From Bacteroidaceae bacterium (GTDB lineage Bacteria > Bacteroidota > Bacteroidia > Bacteroidales > Bacteroidaceae): a DNA stretch of 40,573 bases. A program made the translations under genes and the position numbers. Every line of letters starts with the position of its first letter. The first letter of the stretch is position 1. Below are positions 26,756-34,454 of the stretch, in pieces. The stretch lies in NCBI GenBank assembly GCA_017557005.1, contig JAFZFZ010000030.1:1-40573 (forward strand), given 5' to 3'. The notes beneath the pieces were generated by a model. It did no database searches, was not told where the DNA came from, and saw nothing but the letters and a program-made list of their open reading frames with translations.

Positions 26756-27112
26756 CTATATCAATATTTCAGACACAACTTCCCCTGTACGTATTGCATC
26801 TAAATAATCTTCTTTTTCACAAAGACATTTAGTTACGCCCAGTTCTCTCAACTTTCTCGATATTTCGAGATTGACGTTACCGTTATATATAAACTCGTCT
26901 ATCTCTTCCGAATCGTACCCTCCACCTAAAGACTCGTACAAATCTTCTTGTTCTTCAGTTAGAAATTCTACTGTATCAACTAAAACATCTCTTGTCCAAT
27001 TATGTTTTCCTATAGTATTTAGAATGAATTGTGAAAAATCTTCACTTTTAGAATAATGAAGCAATTTCCTTACAATTACTTCTTGTTGTCTTGTCAGTTT
27101 ATCTATCTTCAT
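26756..27112 (-). CDS. Unknown small protein, truncated paralogue
   Basis: 118 residues, acidic, no signal or membrane segment, family not recognised. It is about 90% identical over its first ~105 residues to the 129-residue product at 29598-29987 (shared: LTRQQEVIVRKLLHYSKSE, TEEQEDLYESLGGGYDSEE). Compared with that copy it has lost one base close to the 3' end, so it terminates at SEILI instead of continuing through the KIKAEIQSLWE tail. A further in-frame stop after the shift shows the old 3' end is decaying. The upstream flank is unlike the other copy's. It may be functional with a shorter tail or be on the way to a pseudogene. Confidence 0.65.
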   Translation of the reverse strand: MKIDKLTRQQEVIVRKLLHYSKSEDFSQFILNTIGKHNWTRDVLVDTVEFLTEEQEDLYESLGGGYDSEEIDEFIYNGNVNLEISRKLRELGVTKCLCEKEDYLDAIRTGEVVSEILI

Positions 27113-27255
27113 TCTATCGCTCCTGCATATTATTCAATACCCACTCTTCTTGGGAGAGTCAAAATAAGGGAAAGGATAGTTCTCAATTTGTCGCTTTTTC
27201 TAACGGATAACCGACATTTTTTTTGAAAATTGTTGTTTGGAATCGACAATTTCAA

Positions 27256-27263
27256 TATCTTTG
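27256..27263 (+). promoter_or_regulatory. -7 element of the ATPase gene
   Basis: TATCTTTG, exact consensus; TTTG at 27236-27239 is 16 nt upstream, slightly short of the usual 19-21. Start near 27270, 15 nt before the ATG at 27285. Confidence 0.5.
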
Positions 27264-27284
27264 CTACGAATAAAAGATAAATCC

Positions 27285-28457
27285 ATGGATAAACTATTTG
27301 AGAGATCACGGGCAAGAGTGGCGGAGGTGTCGACTGGTTATGTGCGTCGTATACACGATGAAATCGCGTGGGACGACCGCTTGGTGGCTATCGTAGGTGC
27401 ACGTGGTGTAGGCAAGACTACATTGGTGCTGCAGCACATCAAGCTCTATGATACTCCCTCGACATCGCTCTATGTCACTGCCGATGATTTGTGGTTCACC
27501 TCACATACATTGGTAGAGTTGGCCGATACATTCTACAAGAACGGGGGCCGTACGCTCTATATTGATGAGGTACACCGCTATACCAACTGGTCGGTAGAAC
27601 TGAAGAATATCTACGATACCTACAGCCAACTGAAAGTAGTATATACAGGTTCGTCAATCCTTGATATACGTCGGGGTGGAGCTGACCTGAGCCGCCGGCA
27701 ACTTGAGTATACGATGTATGGACTCTCGTTCCGAGAATACCTGCTGTTGGCTCATGGTATTGAGATGCCGGTATATACGCTCGACGATGTGTTGGCGCAT
27801 CGTGTAGACTTCCCCACCAGGGAGTATCGTCCCATAGCGTTGTTCAAGGAGTATATGCAAGGAGGCTACTACCCGTTCTTCGGACAGAGAGACAGCCATA
27901 CACGCTTGCAACAGATCGTGAATCAGGTACTCGAAGTGGATATACCCAAATATGCCGAACTGACGCTGACCACTATAGAGAAACTGAAACGGTTGATGTA
28001 TATCATCGCTCAGAGCGTACCCTTCAAACCCAACTACTCCAAACTGGGTCGTGACCTTGAATGTCACCGTACCTCGGTGAGCGATCTCGTGTTACTGCTC
28101 GATAAGTCGCACATGGTGCAGATATTGCGCGACGATAGTTTTGGGGTAAGTGCATTGGGTAAGGTTGACAAGGTTTATCTTGGCAACACGCATTTGGCAT
28201 ATGCTTTAAGCGATACGGTCCCCGATGTGGGCAACTTGCGTGAAACTGTGTTCCTGACTTCCGTGCGACCCATCTACGACGTGATGTCTTCATCTGTGGC
28301 TGACTTCAAGATAGGAAAATATACCTTTGAAGTAGGGGGGAAGAACAAAAAGCAAAAACAAATACAAGGTGTGGACAATGCCTTTGTGGTAAAAGATGAT
28401 ATCGAATATGGCTATCAGAATGTAATTCCTCTTTGGGCACTTGGTTTTTTGTACTGA
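27285..28457 (+). CDS. AAA ATPase with DUF4143-type C-terminus
   Basis: 390 residues from the ATG at 27285. N-terminal P-loop ATPase: Walker A GARGVGKTT (38-46), Walker B TLYIDEVH, and sensor segment VVYTGSSILD. The middle has LSFREYLLL, and the C-terminal half resembles the DUF4143 domain (winged-helix then nuclease-like fold). Such ATPases are very common and multi-copy in Bacteroidota and archaea; function is unproven. The frame opens at 27237, but the -7 element at 27256-27263 sits inside that extension, so the later ATG is chosen. It stands between the two copies of the unknown small gene. Confidence 0.88.
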   Translation: MDKLFERSRARVAEVSTGYVRRIHDEIAWDDRLVAIVGARGVGKTTLVLQHIKLYDTPSTSLYVTADDLWFTSHTLVELADTFYKNGGRTLYIDEVHRYTNWSVELKNIYDTYSQLKVVYTGSSILDIRRGGADLSRRQLEYTMYGLSFREYLLLAHGIEMPVYTLDDVLAHRVDFPTREYRPIALFKEYMQGGYYPFFGQRDSHTRLQQIVNQVLEVDIPKYAELTLTTIEKLKRLMYIIAQSVPFKPNYSKLGRDLECHRTSVSDLVLLLDKSHMVQILRDDSFGVSALGKVDKVYLGNTHLAYALSDTVPDVGNLRETVFLTSVRPIYDVMSSSVADFKIGKYTFEVGGKNKKQKQIQGVDNAFVVKDDIEYGYQNVIPLWALGFLY

Positions 28458-28777
28458 CAACCTGAATCAGTAACCTCAAGTCCTCCTTTGCCCGCTACAA
28501 TACGATGGCCGAGGTTGATGCCCTCATGGCTACGTTCTTTTCGTTGGGCTTGGGGATTGGGCGTAAAAATTAGCGCCTGGCGAGAGAAAAGCCAAATCTC
28601 AACGAACGACAACGCGACATGAAAGCGTCGGCCCTGCGCGAGATCCTTGACTTCAGCCCCTTCGGGCGTCGACCTAAAGGTTCGCGTTGCAGGATGACAC
28701 ATCGTGGAGAAAAGCATTATTGGACAACTGCTATATTATCTCCTTAATAATTGATGTCTCCTTTATTCAACACCTCA
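28458..28777. other. Mosaic non-coding stretch with gene remnant
   Basis: No intact gene between the ATPase and the DUF2442-HTH gene. It holds a short cysteine-desulfurase-like remnant (28469-28573) and, on the plus strand, a second protein-like fragment (about 28605-28700, reading MKASALREILDF). A 100-residue minus-strand frame here is judged spurious. GC is higher than in the flanks, suggesting inserted debris. Confidence 0.4.
28469..28573 (+). pseudogene. Remnant resembling cysteine desulfurase C-terminus
   Basis: Thirty-four codons after a TGA, reading ...SSFARYNTMAEVDALMAT, close to the conserved C-terminal strand-helix of SufS/IscS-type desulfurases (RxSFxxYNTxxEVDxLV). The rest of the enzyme is missing. 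The start is arbitrary. Identification rests on this one motif. Confidence 0.35.
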
Positions 28778-29194
28778 TCACACAGCCATAAGTTGAGTTC
28801 CTATAGCATGCAAGGCCTCTTTAATCTGCGCCACGCGAATGTCGCTGGGTTTCTTTATTCCATAGATATACTTGGCCAATAGGCTCTTGTTGATTCCCAC
28901 ATATCGTGCCACTTCTGATACGTTGAGTTGTGGGAATCTCTTGAAGATGGCAGCAATCTCATTGGCATACTCTGGTTCGGCTACGGTGTAGAAACTAGAG
29001 ATGTGTACATCCTCGTCGAGCTGCTTCCAACGCAGTGCCGTGCCACGCATTTCTATGCTGAACGCAGCGCGCTCAGCCTCTGTGGCCTCCTTCAATATGG
29101 GGAAGGCCTCAAGAGGTCTGCTATAAACTTTATCCTCGCTTGAGAGCATGTAGATGCGCTCGTTTTCAAACCATACGTTCTTGATTGTCTCCAT
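28778..29194 (-). CDS. DUF2442 protein with HTH domain
   Basis: 138 residues. The N-terminal ~70 residues match the DUF2442 pattern (IKNVWFENERIYMLSSEDKV, RPLEAFPIL, W...LDEDVHISSF). The C-terminal ~65 form a Cro/CI-type helix-turn-helix (LNVSEVARYVGINKSLLAKY, then GIKKPS). DUF2442 and DUF4160 genes commonly sit side by side, and this one follows the DUF4160 gene by 12 bp. The pair looks like a toxin-antitoxin-style module in which this protein would be the DNA-binding partner, but no such activity is shown by the sequence. Confidence 0.8.
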   Translation of the reverse strand: METIKNVWFENERIYMLSSEDKVYSRPLEAFPILKEATEAERAAFSIEMRGTALRWKQLDEDVHISSFYTVAEPEYANEIAAIFKRFPQLNVSEVARYVGINKSLLAKYIYGIKKPSDIRVAQIKEALHAIGTQLMAV

Positions 29195-29206
29195 ATCGTT
29201 GCGTTT

Positions 29207-29440
29207 TTAAGAGTGATACTTATTCCAAACATCTATGATGTCATCCTTGTACATCTCAGCCAACTGTAGTGCTCGCTTCAAATCTTTAGGTTTCAACCCA
29301 TGATTATACACCACATCGATGGTAGGTTCCAATGATATTTTTGCGTCATCGTCACCCTTTACCACATGCACATGTATAGGCTCGTGGTCTTCAGAGAAGA
29401 AGAAGAATCGCAACCCAAAGAGTTCAAAAATAGTAGGCAT
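29207..29440 (-). CDS. DUF4160 protein
   Basis: 77 residues from the ATG at 29440. Family pattern is clear: MPTIFELFGLRFFFF, then SEDHEPIHVHV and a C-terminal helix LKRALQLAEMYKDDIIDVW. DUF4160 is a short domain of unknown activity usually encoded beside DUF2442. An upstream in-frame extension to 29497 crosses the promoter (TACTTTTG on the minus strand, 29476-29469) and is rejected. Confidence 0.85.
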   Translation of the reverse strand: MPTIFELFGLRFFFFSEDHEPIHVHVVKGDDDAKISLEPTIDVVYNHGLKPKDLKRALQLAEMYKDDIIDVWNKYHS

Positions 29441-29468
29441 ATCTAAAGTTTTTGTTTTTATTACAACG

Positions 29469-29476
29469 CAAAAGTA
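29469..29476 (-). promoter_or_regulatory. -7 element of the DUF4160-DUF2442 pair
   Basis: TACTTTTG on the minus strand, exact TAnnTTTG, 28 nt before the start codon at 29440. No clear -33 TTTG. Confidence 0.45.
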
Positions 29477-29570
29477 GGGATAAATTCTTTTCCCCACAAG
29501 AGTATATACTTAAAAATCATTAAAAAGGCATTGATTCGTTGTTTATCATGCCAATTGAGTCGGGCAAACC

Positions 29571-29617
29571 CACAAAGCCTTCAAGGTACGTCTACACCTA
29601 TTCCCAAAGACTTTGTA
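29571..29617 (-). repeat. Hairpin repeat family, copy D
   Basis: Outer arms ACAAAG/CTTTGT with a partly paired interior. On the minus strand it reads AAGTCTTTGGGAATAGG then TGTAGACGTACCTTGAAGG, closely matching copy B. Half of the element lies inside the 3' end of the 129-residue gene and encodes its last residues and stop. Confidence 0.55.
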
Positions 29618-29987
29618 TTTCTGCTTTAATTTTCTCTACATCAACACCCTCACATACAATACTTCCGTTACGAATTTCATCTAAATAATCTTCATTTTCA
29701 CAAAGATATTTAGTTACACCCTGCTCCCTCAACTTTCTTGATATCTCGAGATTAACGTTATCATTGTATATAAACTCGTCTATCTCTTCCGAATCGTACC
29801 CTCCACCTAAAGATTCATACAAATCTTCTTGTTCTTCAGTTAGAAATTCTACTGTATCACCTAAAATATCTCTTGTCCAATTATGTTTTCCAATAGTATT
29901 TAAAATGAACTTTGAAAATTCTTCACTTTTAGAATAATGAAGTAATTTCCTTACAATTACTTCTTGTTGTCTTGTCAGTTTTTCCAT
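29598..29987 (-). CDS. Unknown small protein, full-length paralogue
   Basis: 129 residues, acidic and helix-rich (LTRQQEVIVRKLLHYSKSE, LRKLR-like helix near 95, C-terminal VEKIKAEIQSLWE). No family recognised; size and charge would suit a cytoplasmic partner or immunity-type protein, but that is a guess. It is the longer copy of the gene at 26756-27112. Its stop codon lies within hairpin repeat copy D. A 6-bp hairpin (GGGAGT/ACTCCC, 29998-30014) sits just upstream of the start. Confidence 0.7.
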   Translation of the reverse strand: MEKLTRQQEVIVRKLLHYSKSEEFSKFILNTIGKHNWTRDILGDTVEFLTEEQEDLYESLGGGYDSEEIDEFIYNDNVNLEISRKLREQGVTKYLCENEDYLDEIRNGSIVCEGVDVEKIKAEIQSLWE

Positions 29988-30073
29988 ACTAAATTGTGGG
30001 AGTATACAACTCCCTAATTCAAATCATCAAACACATTTCAAATAGAAATATAGATCAAGAGGACCAATCTATT

Positions 30074-31777
30074 TCAATCAATATAGTCTTGCATACCAAA
30101 ATCTTTTCCATTATTACGCTTAAGCATCTCTGCAGGGATTACAAGCGGACGTTCAGGTTCTAGTGTTTGATGGAAACTTTCTGCTAAATCTTTTATTACC
30201 TGAAGATATCTATTATCAAACATATAAACAAAACATTCCACACGTAATGTAAAGACATTACCAGCCACAATATGATGACCAACATTTTGTTTGCCAATAG
30301 CATACCACTCGTTCTTATCGCTCTTATATCCATAGTTATTCTCCAAAACCTCAGCGACATATTTATACATTTTATCAAATGTTATATAATCTTTTATCAA
30401 CGCCTTCGGGTCATCGTAACTACTATCATGTTTTGTCGTATTATAGCAAAAGTGAAATTGCGTCTCCCTAGATTTAAGCCCTATTGCTCCCAATATTGGA
30501 ATCACCCAACTATTGGGACGCGAAGCAAGACGTCCAATATCATCAAGGAACAATTGCAGATTTGGGCACGATGTATCATCAGGAATATTATAATATGACG
30601 TAGGATTATCCAAATCAGTCTCTGTTTCTTTTGCCACATAATTGAATCCGCCAAGTTTCGCAATATGATAGGCCAACCAACTTGAAGCAGGCTCAGTATT
30701 TCCTGAAGTACTTACAATGGTCACTCTTGAGCCGCGGTCAATACAACAGCCATAAACCGTATTCCTTTTATAGTTAAACACTACAAGTTTGCTTTCGGGA
30801 TGATCTGCTGCATTCATTGCATTTACCATATCGTATAAATGTAAGCAGTCTGACTCTTTTACAGCCTCTAGGATATCATTAAAAGGAATAAACTTACGAG
30901 TCGTTATTGTATTCACTTCTTTGTATCGCGGCACTACAAAAAGAGAAGTGTGTTGTTGATCTTTTTCAAACTTAAATGAATGAACTATACTTCGAATATT
31001 TTCGTTAATTTTTCGTTTATTCTTATCATCCGCCATCGCCTCCGTAAATCCTGCACCGATAAGACCGGCAGGAACGGCAAAGATAGCAATTCCCAGTACA
31101 CCTATAACGCAAGCAATGAGGCGACCAACGATTGTTATCGGAGGAGTCTCAGCAAAACCACCTGGGTCGCCTATATATTGAGCAAAGGCCCATACTACAG
31201 ACACGATACCATTATCATACACTTCAGGCTGTGCTTGATGCTCATAGAAGAAGAGAACAAATGAGAGTATCACCGTCACAATGGTGAGGAACTGTACCGA
31301 CACCCATAGTTCCTCCTTTTTAGATTGAAACGCTTTAGCAAGCAGTTTGAACGAACGCATATAGCGGAACACTCTAAAGAGTCGCGCCACACGGAACACC
31401 TTTAATAGCGAATAAGGGATTGGCAACCAAAACGTTAGGTAAAACGGATAGGTAGACACCACATCTATGAAACCATAAAATGAGAAGATGTAGCGTATAC
31501 GTCCCCAAATACCCTTATATTTAAGGTCCAGCTTATCGGCCACCCAAATACGTAGAGTTACTTCAATGGTGAATGTGATAGTCGTTATCAAATCAATCCA
31601 TCGCAATACATGCTCAAATTGCTTCGACACATCAAATGTTGATACAAACACTTGTAGTGTACTGATAATAATCAGTGCAATGATAGCATAGTCTACATAG
31701 TTGTGCCATTGCTTGGTATGCAGGTTATCATCGAAGACCCTTGCTAATCCATTCTTAAATTTATCTATTCTCTTCAT
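30074..31777 (-). CDS. Voltage-sensor ion channel with unusual pore and large C-terminus
   Basis: 567 residues. Inner-membrane six-helix channel: S1 about 28-47, S2 60-80, S3 98-117, S4 124-147 with basic residues every third position (KVFRVARLFRVFRYMR), S5 158-178, pore loop about 190-212, S6 219-245. In the pore, where K+ channels have TVGYGD, the sequence is AQYIGDPGGF (199-208), so ion selectivity is not predictable. After S6 come ~310 cytoplasmic residues with no domain I recognise (VVFNYKRNTVYGCCIDRG, SSWLAYHIAKLGGFNYV, NVGHHIVAGNVFTLRVECF). The gene overlaps the 3' end of the pyroglutamyl-peptidase gene by 17 bp, so the two are coupled. Classified in the ion_trans superfamily from topology and S4. 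Confidence 0.85.
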   Translation of the reverse strand: MKRIDKFKNGLARVFDDNLHTKQWHNYVDYAIIALIIISTLQVFVSTFDVSKQFEHVLRWIDLITTITFTIEVTLRIWVADKLDLKYKGIWGRIRYIFSFYGFIDVVSTYPFYLTFWLPIPYSLLKVFRVARLFRVFRYMRSFKLLAKAFQSKKEELWVSVQFLTIVTVILSFVLFFYEHQAQPEVYDNGIVSVVWAFAQYIGDPGGFAETPPITIVGRLIACVIGVLGIAIFAVPAGLIGAGFTEAMADDKNKRKINENIRSIVHSFKFEKDQQHTSLFVVPRYKEVNTITTRKFIPFNDILEAVKESDCLHLYDMVNAMNAADHPESKLVVFNYKRNTVYGCCIDRGSRVTIVSTSGNTEPASSWLAYHIAKLGGFNYVAKETETDLDNPTSYYNIPDDTSCPNLQLFLDDIGRLASRPNSWVIPILGAIGLKSRETQFHFCYNTTKHDSSYDDPKALIKDYITFDKMYKYVAEVLENNYGYKSDKNEWYAIGKQNVGHHIVAGNVFTLRVECFVYMFDNRYLQVIKDLAESFHQTLEPERPLVIPAEMLKRNNGKDFGMQDYID

Positions 31778-32351
31778 CTATTACAATTGTTTGTATTATT
31801 TTTTTCACGCCTTTAACCATCAGTTCTAGTTCAAGTCCCTTTGATGGTAAGTGTACAAATCCCACTTTAAGTTCTCTTTCTTGCTCATGAGTATAGTGCA
31901 ATGCTGTATAAAAAGCTGTATTGCAAACATATAGTCCTGCCGTATTGGAAATCTTACAAGGAATACCCATACGAGACACCTCTTCACACACAGTAGACAA
32001 AGGAATGTCTGTAAAATAAGCATTTTCACCATCCTCAATGATTCGCTCTTCACGAGGAATGTAGCCATCGTTATCTGATTGCGAGGCATCCATCATGTTC
32101 ACCGCAATGCGCTCTATGGTTATCTCCTCACGCTTCGATGCCTGCCCTAACATCAGCAACACATCGGGTCGATGTTCTTCTATTAGCGCTGGTAACAAGG
32201 TACGCACCTGATTGAAACTTACAGGTAACAGAGCTGTACGCAATTCAATCTTAGGCAGTTGCTGCTGCCTTAGGTCTGCAACAACCTCCCAAGACACATT
32301 CGTTACAGACTTTCCGAATGGTTCGAAACCAGTAAGTAAGATTCTTACCAT
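31761..32351 (-). CDS. pcp: Pyroglutamyl-peptidase I
   Basis: 196 residues. Cytoplasmic cysteine peptidase (family C15) removing N-terminal pyroglutamate from peptides. Catalytic residues in their family settings: E80 (TIERIAVN), C143 (GLYVCNT) and H167 (GFVHLPS); the N-terminus ILLTGFEPFG is diagnostic. Slightly shorter than the ~215 of typical enzymes, mainly in loops. It overlaps the ion-channel gene by 17 bp and follows the lipoprotein gene by 4 bp, so it is part of the long minus-strand gene row. Why a peptidase is coupled to a channel is unknown. Confidence 0.92.
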   Translation of the reverse strand: MVRILLTGFEPFGKSVTNVSWEVVADLRQQQLPKIELRTALLPVSFNQVRTLLPALIEEHRPDVLLMLGQASKREEITIERIAVNMMDASQSDNDGYIPREERIIEDGENAYFTDIPLSTVCEEVSRMGIPCKISNTAGLYVCNTAFYTALHYTHEQERELKVGFVHLPSKGLELELMVKGVKKIIQTIVIDEENR

Positions 32352-32355
32352 TGCT

Positions 32356-33627
32356 TTACTCCACCGAATACTTCGTAGTGTAATATACAGTATTCGGTAC
32401 TATCACTTCAGCCTCTACCCATAAGTAGTTGGTATAGCGCACACGCTCGTTCTCGAAACCGAGGTAGATAGTCTTCGAACCATTTGCAGGGATGCGTCCG
32501 TTGCACGATTGAGTACCGAGAGTGGAGTAATCCACGTCGTAGCTCAACTGCGAAGCAGTCTTTGTGCCGTCCTGGAATTGTTTGGCTTGAGTCTGACTAC
32601 GGAACACATACATATTGCAATAGGCATCCTCATCGCGTATGGGGCGATTGTCGTCAAGCAAGGTGTTAAGCAAGCCACTGCTGTTAGTTTTCTCATAGAG
32701 GGGAAGACCGAGGAACTTGACCTTCTTGTATGACGCATTCAAGTTATCATGAAACTTACCATCCGAAGAGCGCCCACTCTCACTGGTATCGATTCGCATT
32801 GAATACAGAATGTCGGTAGCACCAGCAGGAACTTGCACTGCTACCAATGCGATGGCACTACCAGAGAATGCTGCCTTCAGCTGTCCGCGCAATGTAAACT
32901 TGCGTGGTTGCTCGAAAGCCTTGCGCATCGATACACCTTGTACAGCCACAGCACCGAAATCCCCCTTGTTACACTCTACCAGCTCTACTTTGATAGGTGT
33001 GGAAGCAGTCAGTCGGGCCATCTCGGTCACCTTATAGTTGATATCCATATCTACGTATTGCGTACCCAAAGGATTAACTTCAACGAGATATATCGCGTCG
33101 TGCTCTATGGCAAGCGAATCGCTCACTATGACTTTTCCGGTGTATGTCTTGAGTGTAGCACGGCTATTATAGTCTATCACTTTTACATTCAACGGCTTTT
33201 GTGCCGAGAATGACCAACGCAACTTCTCTCCACGCTTCAAGAAAACGGGAAATGTTTCTGTTTTCTCAAAGAGTTTGTCGCCTGCGGGCCACGGAGTAAT
33301 CTTGAAGTTCGGGATTTCGGCTTTTGCCTTGGTGGGAATCTCCACTCGCAACTTAGCCACACGTGCTTTCAACACTTCACATGCAGCCTTTTGTTCCTCC
33401 TTCAAATCCATGGGGTTGTAGTCGTAGTACAACTCACTGCCCGTGTTGTAGAGTGTAACTATTTCCTCGCTCGACAATGTTGAAAAGTCAGTGGTTTGCA
33501 CCAACTGCTCTAATGTTACAACTTTTTCGAACATTCGGTTATACTCCTCTATGGTTTGCTTGGCCGTTTCGCTCATGCAGCCACATAGGAACAATGCGAT
33601 TAGCGAGGAAAGAAAAAGTGATTTCAT
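32356..33627 (-). CDS. Unknown lipoprotein
   Basis: 423 residues from the ATG at 33627. Lipoprotein signal MKSLFLSSLIALFLCGC with the lipidated Cys at the end of the LFLCGC box. The mature part has an N-terminal helical region (about 25-110, with EEYNRMFEKVVTLEQL) and then mostly beta structure (ETFPVFLKRGEKLRWSFSA, SDSLAIEHDAIYLVEV, RKFTLRGQLKAAFSGSAIAL). No family recognised. The frame opens at 33675, but the signal peptide sets the start at 33627. Located between the DUF4230 pair and pcp in the same orientation. Confidence 0.8.
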   Translation of the reverse strand: MKSLFLSSLIALFLCGCMSETAKQTIEEYNRMFEKVVTLEQLVQTTDFSTLSSEEIVTLYNTGSELYYDYNPMDLKEEQKAACEVLKARVAKLRVEIPTKAKAEIPNFKITPWPAGDKLFEKTETFPVFLKRGEKLRWSFSAQKPLNVKVIDYNSRATLKTYTGKVIVSDSLAIEHDAIYLVEVNPLGTQYVDMDINYKVTEMARLTASTPIKVELVECNKGDFGAVAVQGVSMRKAFEQPRKFTLRGQLKAAFSGSAIALVAVQVPAGATDILYSMRIDTSESGRSSDGKFHDNLNASYKKVKFLGLPLYEKTNSSGLLNTLLDDNRPIRDEDAYCNMYVFRSQTQAKQFQDGTKTASQLSYDVDYSTLGTQSCNGRIPANGSKTIYLGFENERVRYTNYLWVEAEVIVPNTVYYTTKYSVE

Positions 33628-33689
33628 TGTGTTTACGTGTGTCATAATTATGTATTTGCATAGGGTAAACAACACTCATCCAACTATAG

Positions 33690-34454
33690 TTATTGTTTGA
33701 TGTCTACAATCACATTGGGGAAACCAAATGTAGCGAACATAGTCTCAATTTTCTTAATACCGCTTTCTCTTGCTTTTTCCTCAAAACCAATGTTCTTGGC
33801 ATTGACCAACATGCTATCCTTTGCCATGACTACAAAATCTGTCATTTCCTCATGCGACCATTTGCCAGACTCATACATAACACGGATATCAGATGGGTTC
33901 ATGATAATATCAAAAGTCTCTACAGAAGGTAAGGTCAAGAATAAGGTGTCGTTAGCATACTTAATATCCTTCTCTGTAAGTTTCTGCAAGTCAAATCCTG
34001 CGCGTATCTTACCCTTTGTTATAAATACTATCTGACCTTCTGTTTGCATCATCTTACTAACGCTTCCCATCATCTTTTTGAAGTATCCTTCAGTCTGCGC
34101 ACTATCAGTTACCTCATTATCTCCAGAAGTCTTTGTCTGCGTTACCACCAATTCTTCATAGTAGCACGCACTAACAAACTCGCCAATCTTCTTAACTTCT
34201 TCTACGACATTTGCCGTATCATCAATCTTACTGTTGCCCTTCAGGGCCTCTACAGCCATAGGAGCTAAAGCTACCAAACTGCCAGTAAGTGCTAGTCCAA
34301 GCCCCACCTTGATCAATATCGGAGCAATCGCTTTAGCAGCAACGCCTGCACCTTGTGAAGCAGCAGTTTTTACCACATTTTTTGCTACATTACTTTGCTT
34401 GTTGTCATTTTGCAACTGCTCATCCTGTTGTTCGTGTTGATTATGCTTGTCCAT
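33690..34454 (-). CDS. DUF4230-type membrane protein
   Basis: 254 residues. Hydrophilic Q/N/D/K-rich N-terminus (1-35), one hydrophobic segment about 43-72 (ILIKVGLGLALTGSLVALAP), then a domain matching the DUF4230 pattern: a strand pair around the VSACYYEELVV region, GQIVFITKGKIRAGFDLQKL, TLFLTLPSVETFDI, and a C-terminal helix ending GIKKIETMFATFGF before a last strand. DUF4230 proteins are envelope proteins of unknown function. Its start overlaps the 3' end of the second DUF4230 gene by 14 bp, and it is followed by the lipoprotein gene after 62 bp. Confidence 0.75.
   Translation of the reverse strand: MDKHNQHEQQDEQLQNDNKQSNVAKNVVKTAASQGAGVAAKAIAPILIKVGLGLALTGSLVALAPMAVEALKGNSKIDDTANVVEEVKKIGEFVSACYYEELVVTQTKTSGDNEVTDSAQTEGYFKKMMGSVSKMMQTEGQIVFITKGKIRAGFDLQKLTEKDIKYANDTLFLTLPSVETFDIIMNPSDIRVMYESGKWSHEEMTDFVVMAKDSMLVNAKNIGFEEKARESGIKKIETMFATFGFPNVIVDIKQ

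Noticed and set aside
28415..28717. 100-codon minus-strand frame after the ATPase gene
   Set aside because: It overlaps the ATPase 3' end and desulfurase-like remnant; no start context, promoter or domain. Possibly part of a repeated intergenic sequence.
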